A DNA stretch of 64,000 nucleotides, from NCBI RefSeq assembly GCF_000243415.2, contig NZ_KI912270.1:1364001-1428000 (forward strand), read 5' to 3'. This document shows positions 29,416 through 41,445 of the stretch, piece by piece. The position numbers were made by a program, and so were the translations under genes. Source of the stretch: Mycolicibacterium tusciae JS617. Lineage in GTDB: Bacteria > Actinomycetota > Actinomycetes > Mycobacteriales > Mycobacteriaceae. Each line of letters opens with the position of its first letter. Position 1 is the stretch's first letter. Under the pieces are notes generated by a model that was given only the letters and a program-made list of their open reading frames with translations, searched no databases and was not told where the DNA came from.

Positions 29416-32201
29416 CCGCTGTTGCGCAGCGCGGTCGCCAGCCCACTCATCGTCAGCAGGATGCCGCGCTGGACGAGTTCGTCGTCGTCGCCAGATCGGT
29501 AGCGGCGCAACAGTTCCACCTGAAGGTGATTCAGCGGCTCGAGATAGGGGAACCGGTTGAAGACCGATCGCGCCAGCGCCGGGTTGTCGGCCAGAAGGTC
29601 GTCCTGACCGGTGATGAGCTTGTACATCCGGATCGTGCGCGTGTGCTCGGCGACGATCTTGTCGAACACCCGGCGCCGCAACTGCTCGTCGGACACCAAC
29701 TCGGAATAGTGCGCCGCCAGGCCCATATCCGACTTGGCCATCACCTGTGCCATATTCGACAGCACGGTCCGGAAGAACGGCCACCGGCGATACAGGTCGC
29801 GCAGCGCCTCCAGCCGACCGTCACCCTCGTTGATCCATTGCTCGAATGCGGTTCCGGTGCCATACCAGCCAGGCAACATCACTCTCGATTGGCTCCAGGC
29901 GAGTACCCATGGAATCGCACGCAGGTCGGAGATGGCGGTGGTGGGCTTGCGTGAGGTCGGCCTACTGCCGATATTGAGCGCACCGATCTCGCTGACTGGC
30001 GTGGACTCCTTGAAGTACTCCACGAAACCCGGTGTGTCGTGGACTAATTCGGAGTACGCGCGCTGGGCCCGGGCGGCGAGATCGTCAAGCACCTCATAGG
30101 CAGGACCGGCGGCGTCACCGAGGCCCTCGATGTCGAGCAGCGTGGCCTCCAAGGTTGCCGCCAACAACGTCTCGAGGTTACGGTGCGCGATCTGCGGCTC
30201 CGCGTACTTGGCGGCGATCACCTCACCCTGCTCGGTGATTCGAAGCGACCCGTTCACCGCGCCGGGCGGCTGCGCCCGAATTGCGTCGTAGCTTGGTCCC
30301 CCACCGCGCCCGACGGTGCCTCCGCGACCGTGGAACAGGCGCAACCGCATTCCCGTTTTACTTGCCGACTCGACGAGGTCGAGCTCGGCGCGATACAGCG
30401 CCCAGTTGGCCGCGAGGTACCCACCGTCCTTATTGGAGTCCGAATAGCCGAGCATCACCTCCTGGCCGTCCCCGCGGGCCGAGACGATGGCGCGGTACAC
30501 CGGAAGGTCCAGTGCCTGTTCGAGAATCGACGAGCCGCGTTGGAGGTCGTCGATGGTCTCGAAGAGCGGCACGATCCCGACGGGTGCGTAGACCTGCGGC
30601 CCGGAGACGTCCAATAGGCCGACCTCTTTGAGCAGGACGGCGGCCTCGAGCATGTCGGACACCGACTGGCACATCGAGATGATGTAGTTCGGCACAGCCT
30701 GCGGCCCGAAAACCTTGACGGCGCGGGCAGCCGAGGCGACGATGTCGAGTTCCTTGCGCGCCAACTCGGAGAGTTCAGCTCCGTCGGAAATAAGCGGGCG
30801 GCGCGTGGCCACCTCTGCCGCGAGCAGGTCGACGCGGTCCGGCTCGGGCAGCGATCGGTAGTCGGGATGCACACCCGCCCAAGCCAGCAGCTCGGCGATG
30901 ACCTCCTCGTGCACATCGGAGTTCTGCCGCATATCCAATCCGGACAGGTGAAAACCGAAGACGTGCACGGCTTCCCGCAGTCGGGACAGCCGATCGTCGG
31001 CCAGCACCTTGCTGCCGTTCGCGCGCAGGGACTCGTCGACGACGTCGAGGTCGGCCAGGAGTTCGGCTGGCGTCTGGTATCTGTCGAGCCCGAGGTCGAG
31101 TTCATGCTCGGGCTGACGGTCGAGGATTTCGAAGGCCGTAGTCGTCAGGCGCGCATGGATGACTCGCAACGCCCGGCGGTACGGCTCATCCGCCCGGGCG
31201 GGCTCATCACACTGATCGGCCAGCGCGTCGAGCGCATCGCTGACGTTCACCAGCCGCGCCGACATGGACAGTTCGGATTCGAGCGCGGTGATCTCGGTGA
31301 AGTAGTGGTCCAGCGCCGTATAGGCGGCACTGCTGGTCGCCAGCCGCACGACCTCGGCGGTGACGTTCGGATTGCCGTCGCGGTCCCCGCCGATCCACGA
31401 CCCGGGCCGCAGGAAGGGCTCGCTCAGCAATTCGCTATCGGGCCATCGGGACCGCAGCGCGTTTCGTACCTCGGCGTTGACCTGCGGCACGACTTCGAAG
31501 AACGCAGCGGGGTAATACCGCAGCCCGGTTTCGATTTCGTCCTGAATCTTCAACCGGGACAACCGGATCAGTGCTGTCTGCCACAGCGTGAGAATGTTGC
31601 GGCGTAGCTCCCGCTCGACGTTGCGGCCGTCGTCGGTGCGCTCGCGCCCGTTCATTCGCAGTCGCATCAGTTCGGTGATGCGGTGCTGGGTGTCGAAGAT
31701 CGTGCGCCGACGAGTTTCGGTGGGATGCGCGGTGATCACCGGCGATACCAGCGCGCCGGCCAACGCGTCGGCCACCGCCGACGAATCGAGTTCGGCCGAA
31801 TCGAGTTTGGCGTACGTCGCCGCCAGGCTGCTGTCTTGTGGCGGCTCCCCTGCGGCGACGTGGATCACCCGCCTGCGCTCGCGGTGGATGTCCTCGGCGA
31901 CGTTGGCCAACAGCGCGAAGTGGGTGAATGCGCGGATAACTGGGATGGCCTGGTGAATGTCGATGCCGTCGAACATGGAGCTCAGCTCGGCACGGTCGAT
32001 CTCGGAGCGCCGCACCCGGAACGACTCCACACGGGCGCGTTCGACGAGGTCGAACACCTCCTCGCCGTTCTGGTCGCGGACGGTCTCGCCCAGGATGGTG
32101 CCCAGCAATCGGATGTCTTCGCGCATCGGTTCGGTGGCCTCTCGGCCGACTTTCGTCCGCTGTACCGACCCGATGGGTTCCAACCCGCCGACCTCTGCCA
32201 T
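29412..32201 (-). CDS. ppc: Phosphoenolpyruvate carboxylase
   Basis: Full-length enzyme of 929 residues that carboxylates PEP with bicarbonate to oxaloacetate, refilling the TCA cycle. The catalytic histidine lies in [27 protein letters not shown] is the PEP/bicarbonate loop, followed by [19 protein letters not shown]. The C-terminus ends in RNSG, close to the usual RNTG. ATG 32201 is preceded by GATACT and six bases, a likely leaderless start. M. tuberculosis lacks this gene, whereas fast-growing mycobacteria have it here. Confidence 0.96.
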   Translation of the reverse strand: MAEVGGLEPIGSVQRTKVGREATEPMREDIRLLGTILGETVRDQNGEEVFDLVERARVESFRVRRSEIDRAELSSMFDGIDIHQAIPVIRAFTHFALLANVAEDIHRERRRVIHVAAGEPPQDSSLAATYAKLDSAELDSSAVADALAGALVSPVITAHPTETRRRTIFDTQHRITELMRLRMNGRERTDDGRNVERELRRNILTLWQTALIRLSRLKIQDEIETGLRYYPAAFFEVVPQVNAEVRNALRSRWPDSELLSEPFLRPGSWIGGDRDGNPNVTAEVVRLATSSAAYTALDHYFTEITALESELSMSARLVNVSDALDALADQCDEPARADEPYRRALRVIHARLTTTAFEILDRQPEHELDLGLDRYQTPAELLADLDVVDESLRANGSKVLADDRLSRLREAVHVFGFHLSGLDMRQNSDVHEEVIAELLAWAGVHPDYRSLPEPDRVDLLAAEVATRRPLISDGAELSELARKELDIVASAARAVKVFGPQAVPNYIISMCQSVSDMLEAAVLLKEVGLLDVSGPQVYAPVGIVPLFETIDDLQRGSSILEQALDLPVYRAIVSARGDGQEVMLGYSDSNKDGGYLAANWALYRAELDLVESASKTGMRLRLFHGRGGTVGRGGGPSYDAIRAQPPGAVNGSLRITEQGEVIAAKYAEPQIAHRNLETLLAATLEATLLDIEGLGDAAGPAYEVLDDLAARAQRAYSELVHDTPGFVEYFKESTPVSEIGALNIGSRPTSRKPTTAISDLRAIPWVLAWSQSRVMLPGWYGTGTAFEQWINEGDGRLEALRDLYRRWPFFRTVLSNMAQVMAKSDMGLAAHYSELVSDEQLRRRVFDKIVAEHTRTIRMYKLITGQDDLLADNPALARSVFNRFPYLEPLNHLQVELLRRYRSGDDDELVQRGILLTMSGLATALRNSG

Positions 32202-32207
32202 GCCCCC

Positions 32208-32213
32208 AGTATC
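32208..32213 (-). promoter_or_regulatory. -10-like element (GATACT) before ppc
   Basis: Read on the minus strand, GATACT keeps the two most conserved positions (A2 and T6) and is followed by six bases and ATG 32201. Confidence 0.42.
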
Positions 32214-32260
32214 GGCGCGGCCCCCGTCGGGCGCAGAACGAGCCGACGGGTCGGGGCGGA

Positions 32261-32494
32261 TCAGTTGTACTTGATCTGCAGCGCGACGCCGACGATCGAG
32301 ACGACCCAGATGCCGACGACGAAGTACGTCAGCCGGTCCAGGTTCTTCTCAACGACTGTCGAGCCCGACAGGCTGGACTGGACGCCGCCGCCGAACAGGG
32401 TCGACAAGCCGCCGCCCTTGGCGCGGTGCAGCAACACGAGCAGCACCACTAGCAAGCTGGTGACTATCAACGTGATCTGCAGAGCAAGAACCAT
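32261..32494 (-). CDS. secG: Preprotein translocase subunit SecG
   Basis: Small membrane protein of 77 residues with two transmembrane helices ([21 protein letters not shown] and [18 protein letters not shown]) flanking the conserved loop [12 protein letters not shown]. It is an accessory subunit of the SecYEG channel. It follows tpi at the end of the triose operon as in other actinobacteria. TAGGCT seven bases upstream of ATG 32494 may provide a separate promoter. Confidence 0.94.
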   Translation of the reverse strand: MVLALQITLIVTSLLVVLLVLLHRAKGGGLSTLFGGGVQSSLSGSTVVEKNLDRLTYFVVGIWVVSIVGVALQIKYN

Positions 32495-32524
32495 GGCCGA
32501 CAGCCTACAGGCCCAAAAGGGCCG

Positions 32525-33310
32525 CTACGGCAAGGGCCCACCAGCAGCGATGGCCGAAAGAGTGGCGAACTGCTCACCATCCAGCGACGCCCCGCCGACG
32601 AGCGCACCGTCGACATCCCCCTGCGAAACGAGCTCGCCGACGTTCTTGGCGTTCACCGAGCCGCCGTACAGGATGCGGACACCGGCAGCGAGCTGTGGGG
32701 ACGCCAGTTTGACCAGCTCGTCGCGGATGGCCTTGCACACCTCCTGCGCATCGGCGGCGCTGGCCACCCGGCCGGTGCCGATCGCCCACACCGGCTCGTA
32801 GGCGATGACTGCCTGGCCGATCTGCTCGGGGGTCAACCCGGCCACCGAGCCGCGCAGCGATTCGGTGTTGTATTCGACGTGGTTACCGGCCTCGCGGACC
32901 TCGAGCTGCTCGCCGATGCAGATGATCGGGACGATGCCGTGCCTGAACGCGGCGGCGGCCTTCGCGGCCACCAGGGCGTCGTCTTCGTGGTGGTAGGTGC
33001 GGCGCTCCGAGTGCCCGACAACGGCGTAGGTGCAGCCCAGCTTCGCGAGCAAGGCGCCGCTGATCTCGCCGGTGTAGGCCCCCGAATCGTGCTGCGACAC
33101 GTCCTGCGCCCCGTAAGTCAGGCGCAGCTTGTCGCCGTCGACCAGGGTTTGCACGCTGCGCAGGTCGGTGAACGGCGGCAGCACCGCGACGTCGACCTTG
33201 TCGAAATACTTGTCCGGCAGCGAGAACGCGATCTTCTGGACGAGTGCGATCGCCTCGAAGTGGTTGAGGTTCATCTTCCAGTTGCCGGCGATCAGTGGCT
33301 TACGTGGCAC
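32525..33310 (-). CDS. tpiA: Triosephosphate isomerase
   Basis: TIM-barrel enzyme of 261 residues, interconverting dihydroxyacetone phosphate and glyceraldehyde-3-phosphate. The substrate-binding NWKMN is at residues 10-14, the catalytic histidine in VGHSERR and the glutamate in [10 protein letters not shown]. The phosphate loop reads ILYGGSVN. The start is GTG 33310. It lies downstream of pgk with a 51-bp gap. Confidence 0.96.
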   Translation of the reverse strand: MPRKPLIAGNWKMNLNHFEAIALVQKIAFSLPDKYFDKVDVAVLPPFTDLRSVQTLVDGDKLRLTYGAQDVSQHDSGAYTGEISGALLAKLGCTYAVVGHSERRTYHHEDDALVAAKAAAAFRHGIVPIICIGEQLEVREAGNHVEYNTESLRGSVAGLTPEQIGQAVIAYEPVWAIGTGRVASAADAQEVCKAIRDELVKLASPQLAAGVRILYGGSVNAKNVGELVSQGDVDGALVGGASLDGEQFATLSAIAAGGPLP

Positions 33311-33361
33311 GGCGATGGGCCTCTCGGGCGAAGAGCGTCATAACGGGCGCCTTTCCTTGAT

Positions 33362-34591
33362 CTAGGACTGCTCGAGTATTTGGATACCGGGCAGGTCTTT
33401 GCCCTCAAGGTATTCCAGCGACGCCCCGCCCCCGGTCGAAATGTGAGAGAAGCCGTCCTCGGGTAGGCCCAACTGTCGCACCGCGGCCGCGGAATCGCCG
33501 CCGCCGACCACGCTGAAGCCGCCCTTGCCGGTGGCCCCGATGATCGCCTCGGCGACACCCTTGGTGCCCGCGGCGAACGCGGGGAACTCGAACACACCCA
33601 TCGGACCGTTCCAGAAAATGGTCTTGGCATTGGACAGCAGGTTGGTGAACCGCTCCACCGAACCGGGTCCGATATCCAGGCCCATCTTGCCGTCCGGAAT
33701 CTGGTCGGCCCGCACGATCTCCGGGGTCGCGTCGGCGGCGAACGCGTCGGCCACCACGATGTCGACCGGTAGGTGGATCACGTCGCCGTAGTCCTCGAGC
33801 AGCTTGCGGCAGGTGTCGATCATGGTCTCTTCGAGCAGCGAGGTACCTACCGAAACACCTTGTGAGGCAAGGAATGTAAAACACATTCCGCCGCCGATGA
33901 CGATGCTGTCGGCCTTGGTGGCCAGATTCTCGATGACGGCGAGTTTGTCTGACACCTTAGACCCGCCGAGCACCACGGCGTACGGCCGTTCGGTCGAACT
34001 GGTCAGCTGTTCGAGCACCTTGATCTCGGTCGCCACCAGCGTGCCCGCGTAGTGCGGCAGCAGGGTGGCCACGTCGTACACCGAGGCCTGCTTACGGTGC
34101 ACCACACCGAATCCGTCGGAGACGAAGGCGCCGGGTGAGCCGTCGGCACCCTCGACGAGACCGGCCAGCGCCTTGGCCAATGCGAGGCGCTCACTGTCGT
34201 CCTTGCTGGTCTCGCGGGGATCGAAGCGGATGTTCTCCAGTAACAGGATGTCGCCGTCGGTGAGGCCCTCCGCGCGCGCCAGTGCATCGGTGCCGACGAC
34301 ATCACCGGCCAGTTGGACGTGCCTGCCGAGCTGCTCGGACAGCGCATTGGCGACCGGTGCGAGCGAGAACTCCGGCGTCGGACCGTCTTTGGGTCGGCCG
34401 AGGTGCGCGGTGACGACGACCTTGGCCCCCGCGTCGGCCAGCGCCTTCAAGGTCGGCACGGACGCGATGATGCGGCCCGGGTCGGTGATGTTGCCGTCGT
34501 CGTCCAGCGGGACGTTCAGGTCGGAGCGCACCAGTACTCCGCGGCCCGAAACCCCTTCTGTCAGTAAGTCGTCGAGGTTTTTGACGGCCAT
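33362..34591 (-). CDS. pgk: Phosphoglycerate kinase
   Basis: Protein of 409 residues. It transfers phosphate from 1,3-bisphosphoglycerate to [17 protein letters not shown] lies near residue 22, [13 protein letters not shown] near residue 60, and the C-terminal nucleotide domain has [15 protein letters not shown] and [11 protein letters not shown]. It is four bases after the gap stop, so it is co-transcribed with gap and tpi. Confidence 0.97.
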   Translation of the reverse strand: MAVKNLDDLLTEGVSGRGVLVRSDLNVPLDDDGNITDPGRIIASVPTLKALADAGAKVVVTAHLGRPKDGPTPEFSLAPVANALSEQLGRHVQLAGDVVGTDALARAEGLTDGDILLLENIRFDPRETSKDDSERLALAKALAGLVEGADGSPGAFVSDGFGVVHRKQASVYDVATLLPHYAGTLVATEIKVLEQLTSSTERPYAVVLGGSKVSDKLAVIENLATKADSIVIGGGMCFTFLASQGVSVGTSLLEETMIDTCRKLLEDYGDVIHLPVDIVVADAFAADATPEIVRADQIPDGKMGLDIGPGSVERFTNLLSNAKTIFWNGPMGVFEFPAFAAGTKGVAEAIIGATGKGGFSVVGGGDSAAAVRQLGLPEDGFSHISTGGGASLEYLEGKDLPGIQILEQS

Positions 34592-34595
34592 TGCG

Positions 34596-35645
<1,050 letters not shown>

Positions 35646-35690
35646 TCAACGGCCAGCCTAGTGCTGTGATACATGCCACGCGCGGGCTGG

Positions 35691-36404
35691 TCAGTGCACG
35701 GCCAGGTTCTGGTCGGCGTACGGATTGCCCAGCCATTTCGCGCGGATGCGCTGCAGCGTGCCGTCGTCCTCCAGCTCGGCCTGCGCGACGGTGAGCCGGC
35801 CAAGCAGCTTCTGGTCACCGGGCGCGACGGCGATCGCGATGTCCTCGACCGAGATGCCGCGCTGTACGACGTCGACGCCGGGTATCGGTTTGACCAGCTC
35901 GGTGAGCACCGGCGCGAGTTTCATGAAGGCGTCGCATTCACCGGTCGTCAGGTCGGTCAGCGCCGCGCGAATGGAGCCGTAGTCGTAGACGCGGACGGCG
36001 GCGGCCCTGCCCTGTGCGACGAGCCGCTCAGCAATGGGCTGGCTGGTGTTGCCCTGCTGCACCCCGATGGTCAGACCGTCGAGGTCGTCGATGGACCGGA
36101 CGTTCGACAGGCGCGTGATGTCGACAGCCAGCGACTGCCCGGAGATGAGGTAGGGCGGGAGGAAGTTCGCCAGCTTCTCGCGTTCGGGTGTGACGGTGGT
36201 ACCGGCGGTGATGCAGTCGTAAGTGCCCGCCGTGAGGCCGTCGAATATTCCGTTGAAATCCGCGCCTTCGTAGGGAACGAACTCGACCGTCGCTCCGAGC
36301 TTTTCGACAAGCGCGGTCATCAGGTCGATGTCGAGTCCCGTGTTGTCCGGCATACCGTTGAACGGCGGGTCGGGAAAGGCCGCGCCGACTCTCAACGTCT
36401 CCAT
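35691..36404 (-). CDS. Solute-binding-protein family 3-like protein without signal peptide
   Basis: Protein of 237 residues with the amino-acid-binding SBP_bac_3 fold. The N-terminus reads LRVGAAFPDPPFNG and GLDIDLMTALVEKLG. FVPYEGADFNGIFDGLTAGTYDCI and the C-terminal LLGRLTVAQAELEDDGTLQRIRAKWLG follow. The ATG at 36404 leads straight into the mature domain. Upstream in frame there is a stop with no further start codon, so no signal peptide is encoded. No ABC permease or ATPase gene is nearby. It may act in the cytosol as a binding or dehydratase-like protein, or it may have lost its export signal. Confidence 0.78.
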   Translation of the reverse strand: METLRVGAAFPDPPFNGMPDNTGLDIDLMTALVEKLGATVEFVPYEGADFNGIFDGLTAGTYDCITAGTTVTPEREKLANFLPPYLISGQSLAVDITRLSNVRSIDDLDGLTIGVQQGNTSQPIAERLVAQGRAAAVRVYDYGSIRAALTDLTTGECDAFMKLAPVLTELVKPIPGVDVVQRGISVEDIAIAVAPGDQKLLGRLTVAQAELEDDGTLQRIRAKWLGNPYADQNLAVH

Positions 36405-36493
36405 GTGATCACCTTTGCCGAGTGCTGGCTTGTTACACGCATTTCCGCAAAAACTGTGTCATAACCCAACGCTCGCGCAGTTGGGGAACGGGC

Positions 36494-37471
36494 TCAGGCG
36501 TCTTCGAGCAGATCGGGCGTAACGGCCGACTCCGTGTCGGGAATGCCGTCCTGTTTCGCCTTGCGATCAGCCATCGACAATAGCCGCCGAATACGGCCCG
36601 CCACAGCGTCTTTCGTCATCGGCGGGTCGGCAAGGCGTCCCAGCTCTTCGAGCGAGGCCTGCCGATGCTCGACACGCAGCTTGCCCGCGGCGGCCAGATG
36701 GTCGGGAACCGTGTCGGCGAGGATATCCAGGGCGCGTTCCACCCGCGCGGCCGCGGCGACCGCGGCCCGTGCCGACCGCCGCAGATTGGCGTCATCGAAG
36801 TTGGCCAACCGGTTGGCTGTGGCGCGCACCTCACGGCGCATCCGCCGCTCTTCCCACGTCAGCCTGGTGTCCTGAGCGCCCATGCGAGTCAGCAATGCGC
36901 CGATCGCCTCACCGTCGCGCACCACCACCCGGTCGGCACCCCGTACTTCGCGGGCCTTCGCGCTGACCCCCAACCGTCGCGCCGCACCGACGAGCGCCAG
37001 CGCCGCCTCCGGTCCGGGGCAACTGACCTCCAGCGCCGAGGACCGGCCTGGTTCGGTGAGCGATCCGTGCGCCAAAAACGCTCCGCGCCAAGCAGCTTCG
37101 GCATCGGCGACGCTACCGCCGACCACCTGCGCGGGTAGCCCACGCACCGGGCGCCCACGCAGATCGAGAAGACCTGTCTGCCTCGCCAGGGCCTCTCCAT
37201 CTTTGGCGACCCGCAGCACGTACCGGGTGCTCTTGCGGATCCCGCTCGCCGAGAGCACGTGCACCACCGCGTTGTAGCCGTAGAGGTCGTAGATGTCCTT
37301 GCGCAGGCGCCGAGCAATGATGCCCAGATCGACCTCGGCCTCCACGACCACCCGCCCGGACACGATGTGCAGCCCCCCGGCGAAACGGAGCAGCGATGCC
37401 ACCTCGGCACGTCGAGCGCTCACCGAATTGACCTGCAGGCGGCTGAGCTCGTCTTTGACCTCGGCTGTCAT
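36494..37471 (-). CDS. whiA: Sporulation-type transcriptional regulator WhiA
   Basis: Protein of 325 residues. The N-terminal part is a degenerate LAGLIDADG-type domain ([35 protein letters not shown]). The C-terminal DNA-binding domain has [25 protein letters not shown]. In non-sporulating actinobacteria WhiA influences division genes. ATG 37471 overlaps the yvcK stop as ATGA and was preferred over GTG 37477, since it gives the usual family length. Confidence 0.94.
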   Translation of the reverse strand: MTAEVKDELSRLQVNSVSARRAEVASLLRFAGGLHIVSGRVVVEAEVDLGIIARRLRKDIYDLYGYNAVVHVLSASGIRKSTRYVLRVAKDGEALARQTGLLDLRGRPVRGLPAQVVGGSVADAEAAWRGAFLAHGSLTEPGRSSALEVSCPGPEAALALVGAARRLGVSAKAREVRGADRVVVRDGEAIGALLTRMGAQDTRLTWEERRMRREVRATANRLANFDDANLRRSARAAVAAAARVERALDILADTVPDHLAAAGKLRVEHRQASLEELGRLADPPMTKDAVAGRIRRLLSMADRKAKQDGIPDTESAVTPDLLEDA

Positions 37472-38490
37472 CGCCACGGGTCGTCACCTCTCGGTCCGTT
37501 CGCTGTCGGTGTGGGCACAGTCGGCACCGCGGGCGCCGGCGGCGCCGTCCCACGCAACCGCACACCTTCCAGTGCCGCGGCCAACCTCGCCGGGTCATGT
37601 AAAGGTGTACCAGGTCTGGACACGTCAGCAAACTCAACTTGAGCATCCAGAATTTTGGCGGTGCGGCGCAGTTGCTCACGCTCGCGTTCGCTTGGGACCC
37701 GGCTGGCGTCGACGATGACGTCGTGCATCGTGAACCCCGGCGCATGCTGCGACAACACGTGGATGTGTCGTTCAGCTGAGAACTCGGCCGTCTCCCCCGG
37801 TTCGGCGACCAGGTTGACCACCAGCGCCCGTCGCGCCGTCGTCGCCTGCAGGGCCGCCGCCAGCTGCGGGACCAGCACGTGCGGGATAACGCTGGTGAAC
37901 CATGACCCGGGTCCGAGCACGACCAGGTCGGCAGCCATGATCGCGTCCACCGCCTGGCGGGTGGCGGGCGGATCGCCGGGTATCAGCCGGACCCGGCGGA
38001 CCTTACCCACCGTGGTCGCGATCGCCACCTGACCGCGGATCACCCGGCTCATCCGCGGATCGGATTCCAGACCCGCCACGTCGGCCTCGATCCCCAACGC
38101 CATCGGGCACATCGGCAGCACCCGGCCGTGGATGCCGAGCACGCGGCCCAGCTCGTCGAGCGCCGCCACCGGGTCGGCCAGCACCTCATTGAGACCCGCG
38201 AGCATGAGATTGCCGATCGGATGACCCGCCAGCGCGCCATTGCCACCGAAGCGATGCTGGAGGATGGTCGCCCACAGCCGTCCGTGCGGACTGTCAGATG
38301 CCAACGCGGCCAGGGCCATTCGTAGATCACCCGGAGGCAGCACATCGAGTTCGCCGCGTAGCCGGCCCGATGAACCGCCGTCGTCGGCAACTGTGACGAT
38401 CGCGGTGACGTGCGGGGTGAGTCTGCGGGCCGCCGACAGCGTGGCGTACAGGCCATGCCCACCCCCGAGGGCAACGATCCGCGGATTCAT
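37468..38490 (-). CDS. yvcK: Gluconeogenesis/morphogenesis factor YvcK (CofD-like)
   Basis: Protein of 340 residues of the CofD-like YvcK family. These proteins bind UDP-sugars and affect cell-wall growth and cell shape. The N-terminus has the Rossmann loop [14 protein letters not shown], followed by [13 protein letters not shown] and [35 protein letters not shown] lies in the middle. In M. tuberculosis the equivalent (CuvA) localises to growing poles. It overlaps rapZ upstream and whiA downstream by four bases each. Confidence 0.94.
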   Translation of the reverse strand: MNPRIVALGGGHGLYATLSAARRLTPHVTAIVTVADDGGSSGRLRGELDVLPPGDLRMALAALASDSPHGRLWATILQHRFGGNGALAGHPIGNLMLAGLNEVLADPVAALDELGRVLGIHGRVLPMCPMALGIEADVAGLESDPRMSRVIRGQVAIATTVGKVRRVRLIPGDPPATRQAVDAIMAADLVVLGPGSWFTSVIPHVLVPQLAAALQATTARRALVVNLVAEPGETAEFSAERHIHVLSQHAPGFTMHDVIVDASRVPSEREREQLRRTAKILDAQVEFADVSRPGTPLHDPARLAAALEGVRLRGTAPPAPAVPTVPTPTANGPRGDDPWR

Positions 38491-39413
38491 TCGCGCCCCA
38501 GATCCCGGTGCAATACCCGCACGGTCAGGTCGTCACCGCCCTGCAGCCTGGCCGCCAGCGCCTCGGCGATCGCGACGCTGCGATGCTTACCTCCGGTGCA
38601 GCCAATGGCAACAGTCATATAGCGCTTTCCCTCGCGGCGATATCCGTCGATGACGAAGTTCAGCAGCCGATGATAGGTCTCCAGAAACTCTGCGGTGCCC
38701 GGCTGGCCCAATACGTAGTCGCGGACGTCGGGGTGCTGGCCGGTGTGCGGCCGCAGCGCATCCACCCAATGCGGGTTGGGAAGAAAGCGCACATCCATCA
38801 CCGTATCGGCGTCCATGGGCAGCCCGTACTTGTATCCGAAGGACTCAACAGTGACATTCGTGTGAGCGACGGCTTCCCCTCCGAAGGCCCGCTCGATGGT
38901 TTCCCGCAGTGCCGGGACCGGCAATGTCGACGTGTCGATCACAAGATCGGCCCCGGCCCGGATCGGCGCGAGCATCGCCCTCTCGGCGGCAATGCCTTCT
39001 GCAAGAGTCTGATTCCCCTGCAACGGATGACTGCGACGGTTCTGCTCGTAGCGACGAACCAGGATGTCGTCGGAGGCCTCGAGAAACAGCACCCGCGGAG
39101 TGATGTTTCGGGTGGCCAGGTCCTTTCTTACCCAGTCCAGGTCTCCGGTGAAACCGCGTGAGCGCACGTCCATCACCACGGCGAGCTGGGTGATGCGCGA
39201 ACCCGCCGCGAGACCCAGCTCCACCATCCGCGCGATCAGCTCCGGCGGCAGATTGTCGGCCACATACCAGCCGAGGTCCTCGAGCACTTTGGCCGCGGTT
39301 CCGCGGCCCGCGCCGGACAGTCCAGTGACCAGTACGACATCGATGCCTGATTCCCCACGCTCGCCGGTTTCGGCGCCACCCTGCAATTCTTCGTGCATGC
39401 CCTGATCTGTCAT
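38487..39413 (-). CDS. rapZ: RNase adapter / nucleotide-binding protein RapZ
   Basis: Protein of 308 residues. Walker A reads [13 protein letters not shown] near residue 30, with GRG rather than the more usual GKS. The C-terminal half has [19 protein letters not shown] and [15 protein letters not shown], diagnostic of the RapZ/YvcJ family. In E. coli it presents an sRNA to RNase E. Its role in actinobacteria is not settled. It sits in the conserved uvrC-rapZ-yvcK-whiA set with ATGA overlaps at both ends. Confidence 0.93.
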   Translation of the reverse strand: MTDQGMHEELQGGAETGERGESGIDVVLVTGLSGAGRGTAAKVLEDLGWYVADNLPPELIARMVELGLAAGSRITQLAVVMDVRSRGFTGDLDWVRKDLATRNITPRVLFLEASDDILVRRYEQNRRSHPLQGNQTLAEGIAAERAMLAPIRAGADLVIDTSTLPVPALRETIERAFGGEAVAHTNVTVESFGYKYGLPMDADTVMDVRFLPNPHWVDALRPHTGQHPDVRDYVLGQPGTAEFLETYHRLLNFVIDGYRREGKRYMTVAIGCTGGKHRSVAIAEALAARLQGGDDLTVRVLHRDLGRE

Positions 39414-41392
39414 CCGGATGCTCTGCTCTGATCATCGCCGATAACCGGTTCGGGCGCTGCGGTTTCGGACGGGACACCAAGGCCCTCCAGGACCGCCTTC
39501 GCCGTCGCGACCCCGATTCCGGGCACGGCGGTGATCTCTTCGACGCTGGCCTCCTTCAACCGTGCCACCGATCCGAAATGTGTCACCAGCGCTTTACGGC
39601 GATGCTCGCCAAGGCCGCGGATCGAATCGAGTGCTGATGCCGTCATCCGCTTGGACCGCTTGCTGCGGTGATAGGTGATCGCGAACCGGTGCGCCTCGTC
39701 ACGCACCCGCTGCAGAAGGTACAAACCTTCATTGTTGCGCGGCATGATCAGGGGATCAGGCTCGGACGGCACCCACACCTCTTCCAGTCGTTTCGCCAGC
39801 CCGATAACGGCGACGTCGCTGATGGCCAGCTCATCGAGCACCGCTTGGGCGGCGTTGACCTGTGGGGCGCCGCCGTCGACCACGAACAGGTTGGGCGGAT
39901 AGGCGAACTTTCGCGATTTACCTTCCGGCGCAAGCTCTGTCGGATGTTGTAGATCGTGCAGGTGCCGGTAGAAGCGCCGCCGGGTGACCTCGGCGATCGA
40001 CGCGACGTCGTCAGAGCGACCCTCGCCGGCGGCCTCCCTGATCGCATAGTGGCGATAGTCGGATTTGCGCGGCAGCCCGTCCTCGAACACCACCAGCGAC
40101 GCCACCACATCTGTGCCCTGGACGTGACTGATGTCCACACATTCGATACGAAGCGGCGCATCGGCAAGTCCCAACGACTCCTGAATACTCTGTAGTGCAG
40201 CACTTCTCGCGGTGAAATCGCCCGCCCGCTTGAGCTTGTGCTGCGTCAGCGCATCTTGCGCATTGCGCCGCACGGTCTCGGCGAGCGCGCGTTTGTCCCC
40301 GCGCTGGGGCACCCGCACCGACACCCGTGAACCGCGCAGCTGGGACAACCACGTCTCCAACTCCTCGGTGTTACCGGGTAGGCACGGCACGAGCACCTGG
40401 CGGGGCACCGGGGTCAACGACATGTCGGCCGCACCATCTAGTTCGGCCTGATCGCCGTAGAACTGGGTCAGAAACTGTTCGACGAGGTGCTCCTGGCTCG
40501 ATTCGCCTGGTTCGCCGGACTTTTCGACGACCCAGCCACGCTGGCCGCGAACCCGGCCACCGCGCACGTGGAACACCTGCACGGCCGCCTCCAGGTCGTC
40601 GTCGGCGAAAGCGACCACATCTGCGTCGGTGCCGTCGCCGAACACCACGGCCTGCTTCTCCATTGCCCGCTTCATCGCGGAGATGTTGTCCCGCAACCGG
40701 GCTGCCCGCTCGAAGTCCAGCACCTCGGCGGACTGGTTCATCGCGTGCTCCATGTCACGGATCAGCCGGTCGGTCTTGCCTGCCAGGAACTCGCAGAAGT
40801 TCTCGACGATCTTCCGGTGTTCTTCGGCGGTCACCCGCCCGACGCACGGGGCCGAGCACTTGTCGATGTACCCGAGCAGGCAGGGTCGGTCGATCTGCCT
40901 GTGCCGCTTGAAAACTCCTGCCGAGCAGGTGCGTGCAGGAAACACCCGGGTCAGCAGGTCGAGCGTCTCGCGGATGGCCCACGCGTGCGAGTACGGCCCG
41001 AAGTAGCGGACCCCCTTGCGCCGCGCCCCGCGGTACACCATCAGGCGGGGGTACTCCTCGTTCAGTGTCACAGCGAGCACCGGGTAGGACTTGTCGTCGC
41101 GGTACCGCACGTTGAACCGCGGGTCGAATTCCTTGATCCAGTTGTACTCGAGCTGGAGTGCCTCGACTTCGGTGTTGACCACCGTCCACTCGACTCCGGC
41201 GGCCGTCATCACCATCTGACGGGTGCGCGGCGCCAGGCCGGACAGGTCGGCGAAGTAGGAGTTCAACCGGCTGCGCAGGCTCTTGGCCTTGCCGACGTAG
41301 ATCACCCGGCCGTGCGGGTCCCGGAACCGGTAGACGCCCGGCTGAACGGGAATCGACCCGGGAGCGGGTCGGTACGTCGCTGGGTCGGGCAC
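39410..41392 (-). CDS. uvrC: Excinuclease ABC subunit C
   Basis: Full-length nucleotide-excision repair nuclease of 660 residues. The N-terminal GIY-YIG domain has [25 protein letters not shown] (start GVYRFRDP, then IYVGKAKS). The cysteine-bearing block [15 protein letters not shown] follows, then a UVR motif. The C-terminal nuclease domain has [13 protein letters not shown] and VVDGGAPQV, and ends with a helix-hairpin-helix ([16 protein letters not shown]). The start is GTG 41392, with TAACCT seven bases upstream, another near-leaderless layout. Confidence 0.96.
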   Translation of the reverse strand: MPDPATYRPAPGSIPVQPGVYRFRDPHGRVIYVGKAKSLRSRLNSYFADLSGLAPRTRQMVMTAAGVEWTVVNTEVEALQLEYNWIKEFDPRFNVRYRDDKSYPVLAVTLNEEYPRLMVYRGARRKGVRYFGPYSHAWAIRETLDLLTRVFPARTCSAGVFKRHRQIDRPCLLGYIDKCSAPCVGRVTAEEHRKIVENFCEFLAGKTDRLIRDMEHAMNQSAEVLDFERAARLRDNISAMKRAMEKQAVVFGDGTDADVVAFADDDLEAAVQVFHVRGGRVRGQRGWVVEKSGEPGESSQEHLVEQFLTQFYGDQAELDGAADMSLTPVPRQVLVPCLPGNTEELETWLSQLRGSRVSVRVPQRGDKRALAETVRRNAQDALTQHKLKRAGDFTARSAALQSIQESLGLADAPLRIECVDISHVQGTDVVASLVVFEDGLPRKSDYRHYAIREAAGEGRSDDVASIAEVTRRRFYRHLHDLQHPTELAPEGKSRKFAYPPNLFVVDGGAPQVNAAQAVLDELAISDVAVIGLAKRLEEVWVPSEPDPLIMPRNNEGLYLLQRVRDEAHRFAITYHRSKRSKRMTASALDSIRGLGEHRRKALVTHFGSVARLKEASVEEITAVPGIGVATAKAVLEGLGVPSETAAPEPVIGDDQSRASG

Positions 41393-41433
41393 GGATTCCA
41401 GGTTACTGCCGTCCTCAGACGGGTCCGATGAAC

Positions 41434-41439
41434 TACCGT
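41434..41439 (+). promoter_or_regulatory. -10 element (TACCGT), leaderless promoter of ggt
   Basis: TACCGT is followed by six bases (cgggtg) and ATG 41446. It supports that start over the codons at 41428 and 41443. Confidence 0.55.
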
Positions 41440-41445
41440 CGGGTG

